The notes: generated by a model not told the origin, from the sequence alone. DNA of 64,000 nt from Geminocystis sp050753365 (GCF_050753365.1 NZ_JBLZFY010000006.1:1-64000), one strand, 5' to 3'. Shown: positions 8,899 through 17,680, numbered from the stretch's first letter. Numbers and translations are program-made.

Positions 8899-9697
8899 AT
8901 CCGTAGAAATATGGCTAATTATTGTCGCTTTGGTTTATTTAGCCTTAATCTTAATCATTCCAGCCGTTTCGGTATTTTATGAGGCTTTCCATAAGGGAGT
9001 ACAACCCTTTTTAGAGGCTTTGCAACAAAGAGAATTTATCGTAGCCGTACAATTAACGGTAGTTATCGCCTTAATTGCTGTGCCGTTGAATACGATATTT
9101 GGTTTGTGTGCAGCGTGGGTAATTGCTAGAAATAATTTTCGTGGCAAAACATTTTTAGTCAGTTTAATTGACTTACCTTTCTCCATCTCTCCAGTGGTAG
9201 CAGGGTTGATGATTGTCTTGTTATACGGGCGTAACGGTTGGTTTTTTCCTTTATTGCAATATTTTGACGTTAAAATTATTTTTGCTTTACCCGGCATGAC
9301 ATTAGCGACAATTTTTGTAACATTTCCTTTTGTGGCAAGGGAAGTTATCCCCGTATTAGAGGAAGTGGGAACTGAGCAAGAACAATCGGCACGGACTTTA
9401 GGGGCGAATGACTGGCAAGTATTTTGGCGTGTGACATTGCCAAGTATTCGTTGGGGCTTACTCTATGGGGTATTACTTACTAACGCTCGTGCTATGGGAG
9501 AATTTGGGGCGGTGGCGGTAGTGTCTGGTAGTATTATCGGACAAACCGCAACCTTACCAATTTTTGTAGAATTAGCCTATAAAAACTACCAAACGGAAGC
9601 GGCATTTAGTGCGGCGGTGGTTTTGGGTTTATTAGGTGCTTTAACTTTGATTTTCAAGGAAATTCTCGAAAGAAAGACGAAAATCAAGGACGTTTAA
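8885..9697 (+). CDS. cysW: Sulfate ABC transporter permease CysW
   Basis: This is the second membrane subunit of the sulfate transporter. The 270 residues are rich in hydrophobic helices and include VIPVLEEVGTEQEQSARTLG followed by ANDWQVFWRVTLPSI, the EAA loop that contacts CysA, and ARAMGEFGAVAVVSGSIIG, which distinguishes CysW from CysT. The start ATG overlaps the end of cysT by 14 bases. Downstream, a 176-base gap with repeated sequence separates it from cysA. A paralogue is at 20950-21771. Confidence 0.93.
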   Translation: MQKIKSVEIWLIIVALVYLALILIIPAVSVFYEAFHKGVQPFLEALQQREFIVAVQLTVVIALIAVPLNTIFGLCAAWVIARNNFRGKTFLVSLIDLPFSISPVVAGLMIVLLYGRNGWFFPLLQYFDVKIIFALPGMTLATIFVTFPFVAREVIPVLEEVGTEQEQSARTLGANDWQVFWRVTLPSIRWGLLYGVLLTNARAMGEFGAVAVVSGSIIGQTATLPIFVELAYKNYQTEAAFSAAVVLGLLGALTLIFKEILERKTKIKDV

Positions 9698-9704
9698 CTC
9701 TCTA

Positions 9705-9821
9705 TGTCATTGCGAGGCACGAAGCAATCTTATATATTTTCTTTTTTTTCGACTCTATACTCTGACTGATTTAATCAATTAAGTCTATGAGGAGATTCCT
9801 TCGCTATCGCTCGGAATGACA
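9705..9821. repeat. Dispersed repeat pair between cysW and cysA
   Basis: TGTCATTGCGAGGCACGAAG plus CAATCT (9705-9730) is matched exactly, in inverse complement, by 60786-60811. GGAGATTCCTTCGCTATCGC through GACA (9791-9821) resembles the core of the 68-base repeat at 5994 and 14931. The two pieces face each other as an imperfect inverted pair around an 60-base AT-rich centre. Confidence 0.65.
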
Positions 9822-9873
9822 ATTCATGTTTAAAAATTGAAAGTTATTTATAAAATAATAAAAAGGTAAAAAA

Positions 9874-10884
9874 ATGAGTATTATTGTTGATAATGTATCT
9901 AAAAATTTCGGTTCTTTCCAAGCTCTAAAAGATATTAATTTGGAAGTAAAACCTAATACTTTAGTGGCTTTATTAGGTCCTTCAGGTTCTGGTAAATCAA
10001 CTCTTTTAAGGACGATCGCAGGGTTAGAAACTCCCGATGATGGTAAAATTATTATCAATGGAAAAGACACAACAAAAGTAGATATTCGTAAGAGAAATAT
10101 TGGTTTTGTTTTCCAACATTATGCTTTATTTAAACACTTAACTATTAGAGAAAATATTGCTTTTGGTTTAAGAATTCGTAAGTCTTCCGAAGCCCATATT
10201 AAGGAAAGAGTTTCGGAATTACTAGATTTAATTCAATTAGAAGGTTTAGGTAATCGTTACCCCTCTCAGCTATCAGGTGGGCAACGGCAAAGGGTAGCCT
10301 TAGCGAGAGCATTAGCAGTACAACCCGAAGTGTTACTTTTAGATGAACCTTTTGGAGCGTTGGATGCCAAAGTGCGTAAGGAGTTAAGGGCATGGTTAAG
10401 ACGATTACACGATGATGTTCATATTACCAGCGTATTTGTAACCCATGATCAAGAGGAGGCGATGGAAGTAGCGGATGAAATTGTGGTTATGAGTCATGGT
10501 AAAATCGAGCAAATCGGCACACCCGCTCAAATTTACGATAATCCTGCTTCTCCTTTTGTGATGAAGTTTATCGGGGAAGTCAATATCTTACCCAGTCATG
10601 CACCTTTGTTTACAAATAATCATCATTCTAGTGATGAGGTTTTTGTGCGTCCCCATGAATTAGAGATATTACTCGAAGATGATGGTAATAGTAGTCGTGC
10701 GGTGGTTAAACGTATTATTCACTTAGGTTGGGAAATCCAAGCAGAGTTACTAATTGATAATTGGGAGTTGACGGCACATTTGAATCGAGAAAAGTTCGAT
10801 CGATTAGGCTTACGTCATAATCAAACTGTATATATTAAACCTAGTCGTGTTAAGAGTTTCCCCAATACTTCTGTAGCAGTTTAA
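9874..10884 (+). CDS. cysA: Sulfate ABC transporter ATP-binding protein CysA
   Basis: This ATPase energises sulfate/thiosulfate import. Visible motifs are Walker A GPSGSGKST (residues 35-43), signature LSGGQRQR (from 133), Walker B LLLDEP (154-159) and the switch histidine His191 in VTHDQEEAM. The C-terminal 100 residues form the TOBE-like regulatory part (VFVRPHELEILLEDDG). It is the only complete CysA in the window, so it must serve, or be supplemented elsewhere for, both the first CysTW pair and the second at 19652-21771. A 55-codon piece of a second cysA survives at 53331. AAGG lies 9 bases before the ATG. Confidence 0.95.
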   Translation: MSIIVDNVSKNFGSFQALKDINLEVKPNTLVALLGPSGSGKSTLLRTIAGLETPDDGKIIINGKDTTKVDIRKRNIGFVFQHYALFKHLTIRENIAFGLRIRKSSEAHIKERVSELLDLIQLEGLGNRYPSQLSGGQRQRVALARALAVQPEVLLLDEPFGALDAKVRKELRAWLRRLHDDVHITSVFVTHDQEEAMEVADEIVVMSHGKIEQIGTPAQIYDNPASPFVMKFIGEVNILPSHAPLFTNNHHSSDEVFVRPHELEILLEDDGNSSRAVVKRIIHLGWEIQAELLIDNWELTAHLNREKFDRLGLRHNQTVYIKPSRVKSFPNTSVAV

Positions 10885-10978
10885 TTTTCCCAAGAAGGGG
10901 AAATGATGATGAATTTTTCAGTTCGATCGACATTCATTCTTCGGTAAAATAAAGAAAGTGTCACTATAGGAAAATACT

Positions 10979-11635
10979 GTGAATCAGGTTTTTATTGCCA
11001 TTTTGGAGGGAATTACTGCCTTTGTAGCCACCAATATTGATGATTTATTAATTTTATTAATTTTTTTTGGTCAAGTTAAAGAAGAAAAAATCGCCAAAAA
11101 TCATGTCATTATTGGGACTTATTTAGGTTTAATAATTCTAATTTTATTAAGTTTAGTTGGTTATTTTGGAGGCTTAATTATCTCCTCAAAATGGATTGGT
11201 TTATTAGGTATTTTACCTATTATTATCGGCATTCAACAATTGTTTAATAATGACAGTGACGAAACCGAATTACAAACCATCAGTAGCGAATATGTGCAAC
11301 CTAAACACGATCGAGCTATTTTAAATTTTTTCTATCAACTTTTACATCCTCAAACCTATAAGGTTGCTCTGATTACTTTTGCCAACGGTGGTGATAATAT
11401 CGGGGTTTATGTGCCTTTATTTGCAGGTAGTAATTTACTGAGTTTATTAATTATTATCGCTGTCTTTTTAATTTTAAAAGGAGTCTGGTGTTATCTGGCT
11501 TATCGCTTAATTAATAATCAAAAATTTGCTCATGTAATTACTAACTATTGTCAGCAATTTGTCCCGTATATTTTAATTGCATTAGGCTTATTCATCTTCT
11601 GGAAAAATGGTACTTTTACCTTGATTAATTTTTAG
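10979..11635 (+). CDS. CadD-family (cadmium resistance transporter) membrane protein, copy 1
   Basis: This 218-residue integral membrane protein of the CadD family (LysE-like superfamily) starts at GTG. The two signature regions are TNIDDLLILLIFFGQV near residues 18-33 and TFANGGDNIGVYVPLFAG near 135-152, each followed by hydrophobic helices. Characterised members confer cadmium export, but the ligand of most is unknown. It follows cysA by 94 bases on the same strand and precedes a second sbpA. Two paralogues (15447, 52211) are also near sulfur genes, so export of a sulfur compound or of thiophilic metals is possible. That is inference. Confidence 0.8.
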   Translation: MNQVFIAILEGITAFVATNIDDLLILLIFFGQVKEEKIAKNHVIIGTYLGLIILILLSLVGYFGGLIISSKWIGLLGILPIIIGIQQLFNNDSDETELQTISSEYVQPKHDRAILNFFYQLLHPQTYKVALITFANGGDNIGVYVPLFAGSNLLSLLIIIAVFLILKGVWCYLAYRLINNQKFAHVITNYCQQFVPYILIALGLFIFWKNGTFTLINF

Positions 11636-11695
11636 CATTTTATCTCTACTCTCAGTTTGAAAAATAACAATAATATAACAATCATATATTTTGTA

Positions 11696-11728
11696 AGGGG
11701 TGAATAGTGTTCAACCCCTATTTTTTTT
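11696..11728 (+). terminator. Intrinsic terminator after CadD-family gene
   Basis: AGGGGTGAA and TTCAACCCCT form a stem with one bulge around a short loop, followed at once by a run of eight T. It separates the first sulfate-transport unit from the second sbpA. Confidence 0.65.
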
Positions 11729-11759
11729 ATAAACCTTGATTTTATAGTAAGATTTCTTT

Positions 11760-11797
11760 GAAAATGTATTGAAAAAAAAATGAGATTTTGTTATAAT
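11760..11797 (+). promoter_or_regulatory. Promoter with conserved sbp element
   Basis: GAAAATGTATTGAAAAA holds TTGAAA at 11769-11774. After exactly 17 bases, TATAAT is at 11792-11797. The first 14 bases match the element before 6387 and 47932. The start codon is about 120 bases downstream of the -10 box, leaving a long untranslated leader. Confidence 0.65.
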
Positions 11798-11915
11798 TCT
11801 TTTAACAAAGAATGTAAATTGTTTTTAAAAATAAATACTTTATTGAAGGGATGAAAAATAAAACAATTGCGACATTCAATCACAATATTTTGTACTATTT
11901 AAAGAGGGTTTATTC

Positions 11916-12941
11916 ATGTTTCGTAGAAAAAGTCTTGGTTTAATTGCTGCAGGTTTAGCAGGTTTGTCCACATCGGTTTTACTTCCCGATACTATTGCTA
12001 ATGCCCAAAAACCTAAACCTGTTGAACTCACCCTTGTTTCTTATGCAGTAACACAAGGAGCTTACTCGAAAATCATTCCTCAATTCGCAGCAGATTGGAA
12101 GAAAAAAACTGGGCAAGATGTTGTGTTCAAACAAAGTTACGCAGGTTCAGGCACTCAAACCCGTGCAGTTATTGATGGTTTAGAAGCGGATATAGTAGCC
12201 TTAGCTTTAGCAGGAGATACTAAAAAAATTGAAGAAGCAGGATTGATTAAACCGGGTTGGGAAAAAAGAGCCCCTAATAATGCGATCGTAACTAAATCAG
12301 TAGTGGCTTTTATTACTCGTCCGGGTAAACCTCAAATTAAGTCATGGAGTGAATTAGCAGATCCTAAAATTAAAGTAATTACCGCTAACCCCAAAACCTC
12401 TGGAGGTGCAAAATGGAACTTTTTAGGACTTTGGGCATCCGTTACAGCCAAAGGTGGTACAGAAGCTCAAGCTAAAACTTTTGTTGATAAAGTATATAAT
12501 TCCGTTCCCGTATTACCTAAGGATGCGAGGGAGGCCACAGACGTATTTATTAAACAAGGGCAAGGAGATGTATTATTGAACTATGAAAATGAGGCAATTT
12601 TAGCCCGACAAAAAGGAGCAAAAGACCCTTATTTTGTACCCACAGATGTTAACATTTCGATCGATAATCCTATCGCTGTAGTTGATAAAGTAGTTGATAA
12701 AAGAGGTACGAGAAAAGTGGCAGAAGCATTTGTTGCCTATACTTTTACTCCTCAAGCTCAAAGAGAGTATGCTAAAGTTGGTTTTCGTCCTGTTAATGCT
12801 CAAGTTACCAACGAATTTGCTAAACAATATCCTAAAATCAATAAGTTAGTTACTATTAATGATTTTGGAGGTTGGACTAACATTGATAATAAGTTTTTTA
12901 AAGATAACGGCATCTTTGATCAAATTATTAAGCGTAAATAA
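11916..12941 (+). CDS. sbpA: Periplasmic sulfate-binding protein, second copy
   Basis: This 341-residue sulfate-binding protein should deliver sulfate to a CysTWA complex. An N-terminal export signal (RRKSLG, hydrophobic core, cleavage after IANA near residue 30) lacks a lipobox, so this copy is probably soluble in the periplasm, unlike the lipoprotein at 6387. The pocket signatures are intact: SYAGSGTQTRAVIDGLEAD, ITANPKTSGGAKWNFL, LPKDAREATDVF and NYENE. GAGG lies upstream of the ATG. It stands alone on the + strand behind the conserved promoter element, with unrelated membrane genes after it. Confidence 0.93.
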   Translation: MFRRKSLGLIAAGLAGLSTSVLLPDTIANAQKPKPVELTLVSYAVTQGAYSKIIPQFAADWKKKTGQDVVFKQSYAGSGTQTRAVIDGLEADIVALALAGDTKKIEEAGLIKPGWEKRAPNNAIVTKSVVAFITRPGKPQIKSWSELADPKIKVITANPKTSGGAKWNFLGLWASVTAKGGTEAQAKTFVDKVYNSVPVLPKDAREATDVFIKQGQGDVLLNYENEAILARQKGAKDPYFVPTDVNISIDNPIAVVDKVVDKRGTRKVAEAFVAYTFTPQAQREYAKVGFRPVNAQVTNEFAKQYPKINKLVTINDFGGWTNIDNKFFKDNGIFDQIIKRK

Positions 12942-13015
12942 ATTGCTTTAAATTTTGTATAATTAATAATAGACATTTAACAATTAAATACAAATTTTTT
13001 TAATAATTATTTAAG

Positions 13016-13414
13016 ATGAATTTACAGAATTTAATTACTTGGAACAAGTTAAAAAATGGTTTTCTTTTTGTCTTTGGTTTTTTGCTTTCTCCTTTATGTT
13101 GGTGGAATGATTTAATTTTTAATTTACCTATTGCTTACGGTTTTGGTAAACTTATTAGTCTTTTTTCTGCTGATTTATTAATTCCTGCTAGTATTGTGGG
13201 TTATTGGTTATCGAATATTGTGGGCATAATTTTAATGCAGTTAGGTGCAGTTAATTTTATCAAGGATAAATCTGAGGAAGAATCCAATTTAAGTAAAAAT
13301 ATTTGGGTGGGAATCGGTACTTCTACTGCTTTTACTATTGTTGCCGTTATTTTATGGCAAAATAATTTATTAGATTTTGCTTTACCATCATTTTTAACAG
13401 GTTCAATTTTGTAA
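13016..13414 (+). CDS. Small hydrophobic membrane protein of unknown function
   Basis: I do not recognise this 132-residue protein. It is largely hydrophobic, with likely membrane helices near residues 14-28, 35-50, 55-80 and 95-115. WWNDLIFNLPIAYGFGKLIS and a short charged loop (KDKSEEESN) stand out. The stop codon is only 4 bases before the PAP2 phosphatase start and the prohibitin-like gene follows closely, so the three are probably one transcript of membrane proteins. No catalytic motif can be seen. Confidence 0.7.
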   Translation: MNLQNLITWNKLKNGFLFVFGFLLSPLCWWNDLIFNLPIAYGFGKLISLFSADLLIPASIVGYWLSNIVGIILMQLGAVNFIKDKSEEESNLSKNIWVGIGTSTAFTIVAVILWQNNLLDFALPSFLTGSIL

Positions 13415-13418
13415 AAAT

Positions 13419-14102
13419 ATGAGTGAATTAACTGTTAATAAATATCTTGAAAAAACTTATCAAAGATTTAAACGGCATCATCAATTAATTCTTTGGGCTG
13501 TACTTTTACCATTGGTAACTTTTTCTATTTTAACTTTTAATATTTTATCCTTAGAAGACAGTGGTTTTTCTTGGGATATTAGTTTATTATTAACGATTCA
13601 TCAAACTTTTAGAGAATCTTTCTATAGTTTGGCTTCTTTTTCAACAAATTTGGGCGGTTTTAAAGTTATTTTATTATTTCTCAGTCCTATTATTTTATTA
13701 CTTTTTTCCCAAACTAAAAGAAGGTTATTAACCTATTTAATTGTTACTATTTTTAGCAGTGCCATCGTTAATCTTATCATTAAAATTATCATTCATCGAT
13801 CGCGCCCTCAATTGTGGCAATCTGATTATCCTTTCCCCTCTGATTTTTCTTTTCCTAGTGGGCACGCTATGGGAAGTATCACTTTAGCTTTAGCTCTTTT
13901 AGTGGTATTTTGGGGCAGTCGTTATCAATTCTTACTATGGATTTTAGCAGGAATTTATGTCGGTTCGATCGCTTGGACTCGTTTATATTTAGGGGTACAC
14001 TTCCCTAGTGATATAATTGGAGGTTGGTTATTAGGAATTGCATGGACTGCTTTAATGACATTCTTATTTAATTTACCACAATCAAACAAAAATACTAATT
14101 AA
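13419..14102 (+). CDS. PAP2-family membrane phosphatase
   Basis: This 227-residue integral membrane phosphatase belongs to the type 2 phosphatidic acid phosphatase superfamily. All three signature motifs are visible: the RSRP segment in IIIHRSRPQLWQ, PSGHAMGS with the catalytic His, and RLYLGVHFPSDIIGG with the nucleophilic His and its Asp. Several hydrophobic helices surround them. Substrates of this family include phosphatidate, undecaprenyl pyrophosphate and related lipid phosphates, and the sequence alone does not choose. It lies between a small membrane protein and a prohibitin-like gene, with gaps of 4 and 5 bases, indicating an operon linked to membrane lipids. Confidence 0.9.
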   Translation: MSELTVNKYLEKTYQRFKRHHQLILWAVLLPLVTFSILTFNILSLEDSGFSWDISLLLTIHQTFRESFYSLASFSTNLGGFKVILLFLSPIILLLFSQTKRRLLTYLIVTIFSSAIVNLIIKIIIHRSRPQLWQSDYPFPSDFSFPSGHAMGSITLALALLVVFWGSRYQFLLWILAGIYVGSIAWTRLYLGVHFPSDIIGGWLLGIAWTALMTFLFNLPQSNKNTN

Positions 14103-14107
14103 AATTT

Positions 14108-14926
14108 ATGGGGAAAAAGAAATTTTTATCTAAACCCATTAACCTAGTTTTTCTCTCTATTATTTTCTTGATTTTATTTAACCCCTTTTTGATTGTTAAT
14201 GCTGGTGAAAGGGGTGTTTTAATGCGTTTTGGAGAGGTACAAGAACAGGTTTTAGGGGAGGGAATACATTTTACTATTCCTTTTATTAATACAGTGAAAA
14301 AGTTAAGTGTTAGGATTCAAAAACAAGATATTCGAGCGGAAGCATCCACGAAAGATTTACAAGATGTTTTTAACGAAATTGCCCTTAATTGGCACTTAAA
14401 GCCCGATCAAGTTAACTATATTTATCAACAAATTGGCACGGAAAAAGACATTATTGATAATATTATTAATCCTTCGATCGAGGAGATTGTTAAGGCAGTT
14501 TTAGCGAGATATACTGCCGAAGAAATTATTATCAAAAGAGAAGAATTAAAGTCAGAAATTGATACTTTATTAACAGAAAAACTAAGCAAATATAATTTAG
14601 AAATTGACGATATTTCCCTTGTTCACATTGAATTTTCTCCTTTATTTAGTCAAGCTGTAGAAGCGAAACAAATTGCAGAACAAGAAGCAAAAAAAGCAGG
14701 TTTTCAAGTGATAAAAGCCCAAAAAACTGCCCAAGTAAACGTTAATTTAGCCAAAGGTGACGCAGAAGCCCATCGTATTTTACAAGAGTCTTTAACCCCT
14801 GAAATTCTCCAGTATCAAAGTATTAAACAATGGAATGGTAATTTACCTTTAATTATGGGAAAAGATGATGTGAGATTTTTAAATTTGGATTTGGATGATT
14901 TACAAAAGTTAAACAAACAAAAATAA
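14108..14926 (+). CDS. Prohibitin/SPFH-domain membrane protein
   Basis: This 272-residue protein of the prohibitin (PHB/SPFH, HflK/HflC-like) family has a single N-terminal membrane anchor (residues about 12-32) followed directly by the band-7 domain (GERGVLMRFGEVQEQVLGEG, then IPFINTVKKLSVRIQKQD). A C-terminal coiled coil is rich in Ala, Glu and Lys (AVEAKQIAEQEAKKAGF). Family members oligomerise into membrane rings or cages that shield proteases or organise lipid domains. The start lies 5 bases after the PAP2 stop codon. No neighbouring FtsH protease is seen. Confidence 0.9.
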   Translation: MGKKKFLSKPINLVFLSIIFLILFNPFLIVNAGERGVLMRFGEVQEQVLGEGIHFTIPFINTVKKLSVRIQKQDIRAEASTKDLQDVFNEIALNWHLKPDQVNYIYQQIGTEKDIIDNIINPSIEEIVKAVLARYTAEEIIIKREELKSEIDTLLTEKLSKYNLEIDDISLVHIEFSPLFSQAVEAKQIAEQEAKKAGFQVIKAQKTAQVNVNLAKGDAEAHRILQESLTPEILQYQSIKQWNGNLPLIMGKDDVRFLNLDLDDLQKLNKQK

Positions 14927-14930
14927 TAAT

Positions 14931-14998
14931 AGAAGTTACGCACTTATACCAAAAATTAAGGGGTTGAGATTCCTTCGCTACTCTCGGAATGACAGAAT
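14931..14998. repeat. 68-bp dispersed repeat, copy b
   Basis: This is the inverse complement of 5994-6061 with 65 of 68 bases identical by direct comparison. It begins a few bases after the prohibitin stop codon and ends with CTCTCGGAATGACAGAAT. The other copy is likewise placed directly downstream of a gene. Confidence 0.8.
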
Positions 14999-15093
14999 TA
15001 GAATAATGACAGCTTGAATATACTTTATGTTATTACTGTTTTTAATTACCAAAGAAATCATCCCTTCATAATTTCTGTTTACATATCCCCGCA

Positions 15094-15363
15094 TCATACA
15101 ACGTCTTTCAAGCTCCTTGCCCCAAATCGATGAACTGCACGATAACCAATACGCACTACCCAAGGTTGGGCATCGGGTAATCTATTATATAGTTGTCTAG
15201 TTGCACTTATTGTGTCTGTGGCAATCTCAAATTCGCCAGTTTGAATATCAATAGCGACAATCTTGCCGTAATTATCTTTTTCTATGTGTTGACGTAGTTT
15301 ATTTTCATAGATTTCGTCTCCGAGTCGAGCAAATTCTTCTTTATCGTAGAGGGGATGTTTCAT
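15094..15363 (-). CDS. Conserved small protein of unknown function
   Basis: About 89 residues, starting with MKHPLYDKEEF at 15363. An upstream start at 15396 would add 11 unconvincing residues. The body reads KDNYGKIVAIDIQTGEFEIA and then TRQLYNRLPDAQPWVVRIGY, ending RFGARSLKDV. This pattern of a basic, mixed alpha-beta protein (charged helix, two strands, helix, strand) recurs as small uncharacterised proteins in cyanobacteria, often near toxin-antitoxin genes, but no toxin is seen here. It lies downstream of a CadD-family gene on the same strand, 83 bases away. Function not assigned. Confidence 0.65.
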   Translation of the reverse strand: MKHPLYDKEEFARLGDEIYENKLRQHIEKDNYGKIVAIDIQTGEFEIATDTISATRQLYNRLPDAQPWVVRIGYRAVHRFGARSLKDVV

Positions 15364-15446
15364 TTGAATTAACCATGTGCCATTGAGAAGGATCAATATT
15401 ATCTTAACTCAAAGAGACGATCGAACTTAAAGCCGTTACTACAAAC

Positions 15447-16121
15447 TTAGGAAAGAAATAATTTATAGGATTCGTTATCAATAATAATGCGCAATCCTAA
15501 CCACATCAGCACAAAGGGAAATAGTTTACTAGCATAACGACTCAAAACTACTGCTATACCGGGTTGTCGAGTTAGGTTATAGGATAAAAATAGCCATGTG
15601 CAAATAAAAACATAACAAACGAGAATTATTATTATCAGACTTGGGAAACTGCTATTAGCAAAAAGAGGAATATAAATCCCCAAATTATTACCACCGTTAG
15701 AAATTGTCACCGCCGAGACTTGATAGGTTTGTTTATCCCTCAATACTTGTCTTAAAGATAAACGACGGGATTCAAAACCCTTAAATTTAGCATTTTTTCG
15801 TTGATTGATGGATATATCTATTTCTGTGTCGTCTCGATTTAGTAAAATTTCCCGTAGGTTATTTAAGCCAATCAAAATAGGTAGAATGCCTAATAAACCA
15901 ATAATATTGGATTGCACCACTAAGCCAATGACAAAACCAATTAAACTCACCCCTACTAACACCGAAAAACCGATTAACTCTCCTACAATAATATGTTTCG
16001 GTCGAAAAGTACGATTTACTTTACTGAAAAAACCCGTTAAATAAATGTTATCGTCAAAAGTAGTGGCGATCGCTGTAGCGAAGGCTATTTTTAAGGTTGC
16101 CAATAACCAATCCATTATCAA
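15447..16121 (-). CDS. CadD-family membrane protein, copy 2
   Basis: This 224-residue membrane protein of the CadD family is the most divergent of the three in the window. The first signature is TTFDDNIYLTGFF instead of TNIDDLLIL, and the second is TISNGGNNLGIYIPLFANSS, where the usual GGDN has become GGNN, so one acidic residue of the presumed ligand site is replaced by Asn. Hydrophobic helices cover most of the protein, with one basic cytoplasmic loop (NQRKNAKFKGFESRRLS). It is transcribed away from the sulfonate-binding-like gene at 16269, with which it shares a 147-base divergent intergenic region. Confidence 0.78.
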   Translation of the reverse strand: MIMDWLLATLKIAFATAIATTFDDNIYLTGFFSKVNRTFRPKHIIVGELIGFSVLVGVSLIGFVIGLVVQSNIIGLLGILPILIGLNNLREILLNRDDTEIDISINQRKNAKFKGFESRRLSLRQVLRDKQTYQVSAVTISNGGNNLGIYIPLFANSSFPSLIIIILVCYVFICTWLFLSYNLTRQPGIAVVLSRYASKLFPFVLMWLGLRIIIDNESYKLFLS

Positions 16122-16185
16122 TAATTTCCTTTCTCGATTTTGCTAAACAAGGTGATGGGGTGACAATAAAATCCCTTATTTTATA

Positions 16186-16214
16186 TTGAGATTTATTTTC
16201 AATTCAATTATAAT
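16186..16214 (+). promoter_or_regulatory. Candidate promoter of sulfonate-binding-like gene
   Basis: TTGAGA at 16186-16191 and TATAAT at 16209-16214 are separated by 17 bases and lie 55 bases before the ATG at 16269. The -35 region TATATTGAGA resembles, less exactly, the TGTATTGAAA element of the sbp promoters. Confidence 0.5.
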
Positions 16215-16268
16215 GAAAATGTGATAAATATTCAAATTATCTTTATTTTTTTCTGAAACCGTATTGTT

Positions 16269-17495
16269 ATGATTCTTCTTTCTGGGCTAGGGGTGAAAAA
16301 ATATTATTGTAGTCTGTCTAAAAAAAGTCGATCGATCTTATTCATGGGCTTAGGATTGCTGTTGAGTGTGGGAATAGGATTGATTAACTCTGAAGTAATA
16401 TTAGCTCAAAGTACTTCTTCCAATAATTTTACCCTCCCAGAAAACACTAATCGCCGTATTTGGGAAACCGTAGGCTTGTTTATCGGTGGTATTCTCTTTG
16501 CTATATTGCTCGATCGAATATTCTATAAACGCTCTAATGGTGACACGAATATTTACGCCAAAAAAGAAGCCAAAAAATTGAAACACCTTAAAATCGGCTA
16601 TCCCGAAGGCATGATTAATTTGGAAACCTTGAAACAACAAGGCTACCTTGAAAGATACTTTGAACCTTTAGGCGTTACTGTTACTTGGTCAAGTTTTCTT
16701 TCCGCCTCCTCCTTAATTGAAGCCCTTAGTAACGGTTCGATCGACTTTTGTGGTGGGGGAGGTACAGCCAGTATTTTTTCCCAAGCCGCTGAACATTGTT
16801 TTGTGAGAGTGGCACGAGACAAATATACTATTGCCAAAGGACAAGCTATTTTAGTACCAGAAGATTCCCCCATTCAAACTTTAGCAGATTTAAAAGGAAA
16901 AAAAATCGCCTTCGATCAAGGTTCAAGTGCGCACTACATTATCATTCGAGCCTTAGAAAAAGTAGGATTACAATATAGTGATATTGAGGCAATCTATCTC
17001 ACCCAACCCGAAGCCTTGCCCCTATTTAGACGGGGAGAAATCGATGCCTGGGTAGTATGGGTTCCTTACACCTTAACCGAGATGCGTAGTGCTTACCCCG
17101 GACGATGTATCGCAGATTTAGAAACGGTTTTCGGCGATCGAGCTTCTATTGAAGTACCTACTTTATATTATGCTATTCCCGAATTAGTGCGAGACTATCC
17201 CGACATCCTAAAAATTATTTTAGAAGAAGTCAACGAAGCAGGGGCATGGGCGAAAAAACAGGAATTAGAAACCGCCCAAAGATTAGTCAATCATCACCAA
17301 CTCGATCCGATTATTTTAACGGAATTACAACAAAGAAGCATCGAAAGAGCCATAATTCCCTTAGACGAACCAACCCTCAAAGCCTTGCAACATCAGGCAA
17401 ATATCTTTCGAGACTTAAAACTAATACCTGAGCGCATTAACGTCAGAGATGGCACTTATAGCCTTATTACCAAGCAAAATTGGACTTACTGGTAA
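16269..17495 (+). CDS. Membrane-anchored sulfonate-binding-like (SsuA/TauA type) protein
   Basis: This 408-residue protein has a C-terminal periplasmic-binding-type domain of the NMT1/SsuA class (LKIGYPEGMINLETLKQQGY, then ALSNGSIDFCGGGGTAS, VARDKYTIAKGQAILVPEDS and DLKGKKIAFDQGSSAHY). It is preceded by two hydrophobic segments at about residues 22-40 and 67-85. The sequence after the second segment is strongly basic (FYKRSNGD and KKEAKKLKHLK), so the positive-inside rule would put the binding domain in the cytoplasm unless only one segment spans the membrane. Ordinary SsuA proteins have a single cleavable signal. No permease or ATPase adjoins it on this strand; the sulfonate-type ABC set at 21915-24884 is the nearest partner. 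It may be a sensor rather than a transport receptor. Confidence 0.75.
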   Translation: MILLSGLGVKKYYCSLSKKSRSILFMGLGLLLSVGIGLINSEVILAQSTSSNNFTLPENTNRRIWETVGLFIGGILFAILLDRIFYKRSNGDTNIYAKKEAKKLKHLKIGYPEGMINLETLKQQGYLERYFEPLGVTVTWSSFLSASSLIEALSNGSIDFCGGGGTASIFSQAAEHCFVRVARDKYTIAKGQAILVPEDSPIQTLADLKGKKIAFDQGSSAHYIIIRALEKVGLQYSDIEAIYLTQPEALPLFRRGEIDAWVVWVPYTLTEMRSAYPGRCIADLETVFGDRASIEVPTLYYAIPELVRDYPDILKIILEEVNEAGAWAKKQELETAQRLVNHHQLDPIILTELQQRSIERAIIPLDEPTLKALQHQANIFRDLKLIPERINVRDGTYSLITKQNWTYW

Positions 17496-17680
17496 AGCAA
17501 ATCGGTTGAAGTTGAATAATAATTAGGTAAGTAAAATTAATTCTGAATTTGATTTACTCTAAGCCTTTGATAACAAGGGGTTTAAACTCCTTGCTCTATA
17601 TAATTATGCACGAGAACTTATTCAACTGGTACAGGGTTTATTGCTTCATAAAATTTATATAGAAATAAGAGAACAAAACT

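Noticed and set aside
10979..11635. Sulfate permease of the CysZ or SulP family
   Set aside because: The NIDD and GGDN signatures and the size match the CadD family; no STAS domain or CysZ motif is present.
14978..15163. 61-codon minus-strand frame after the prohibitin gene
   Set aside because: It overlaps the 68-base dispersed repeat and the 3' end of the small protein gene at 15094-15363, whose frame is more convincing.
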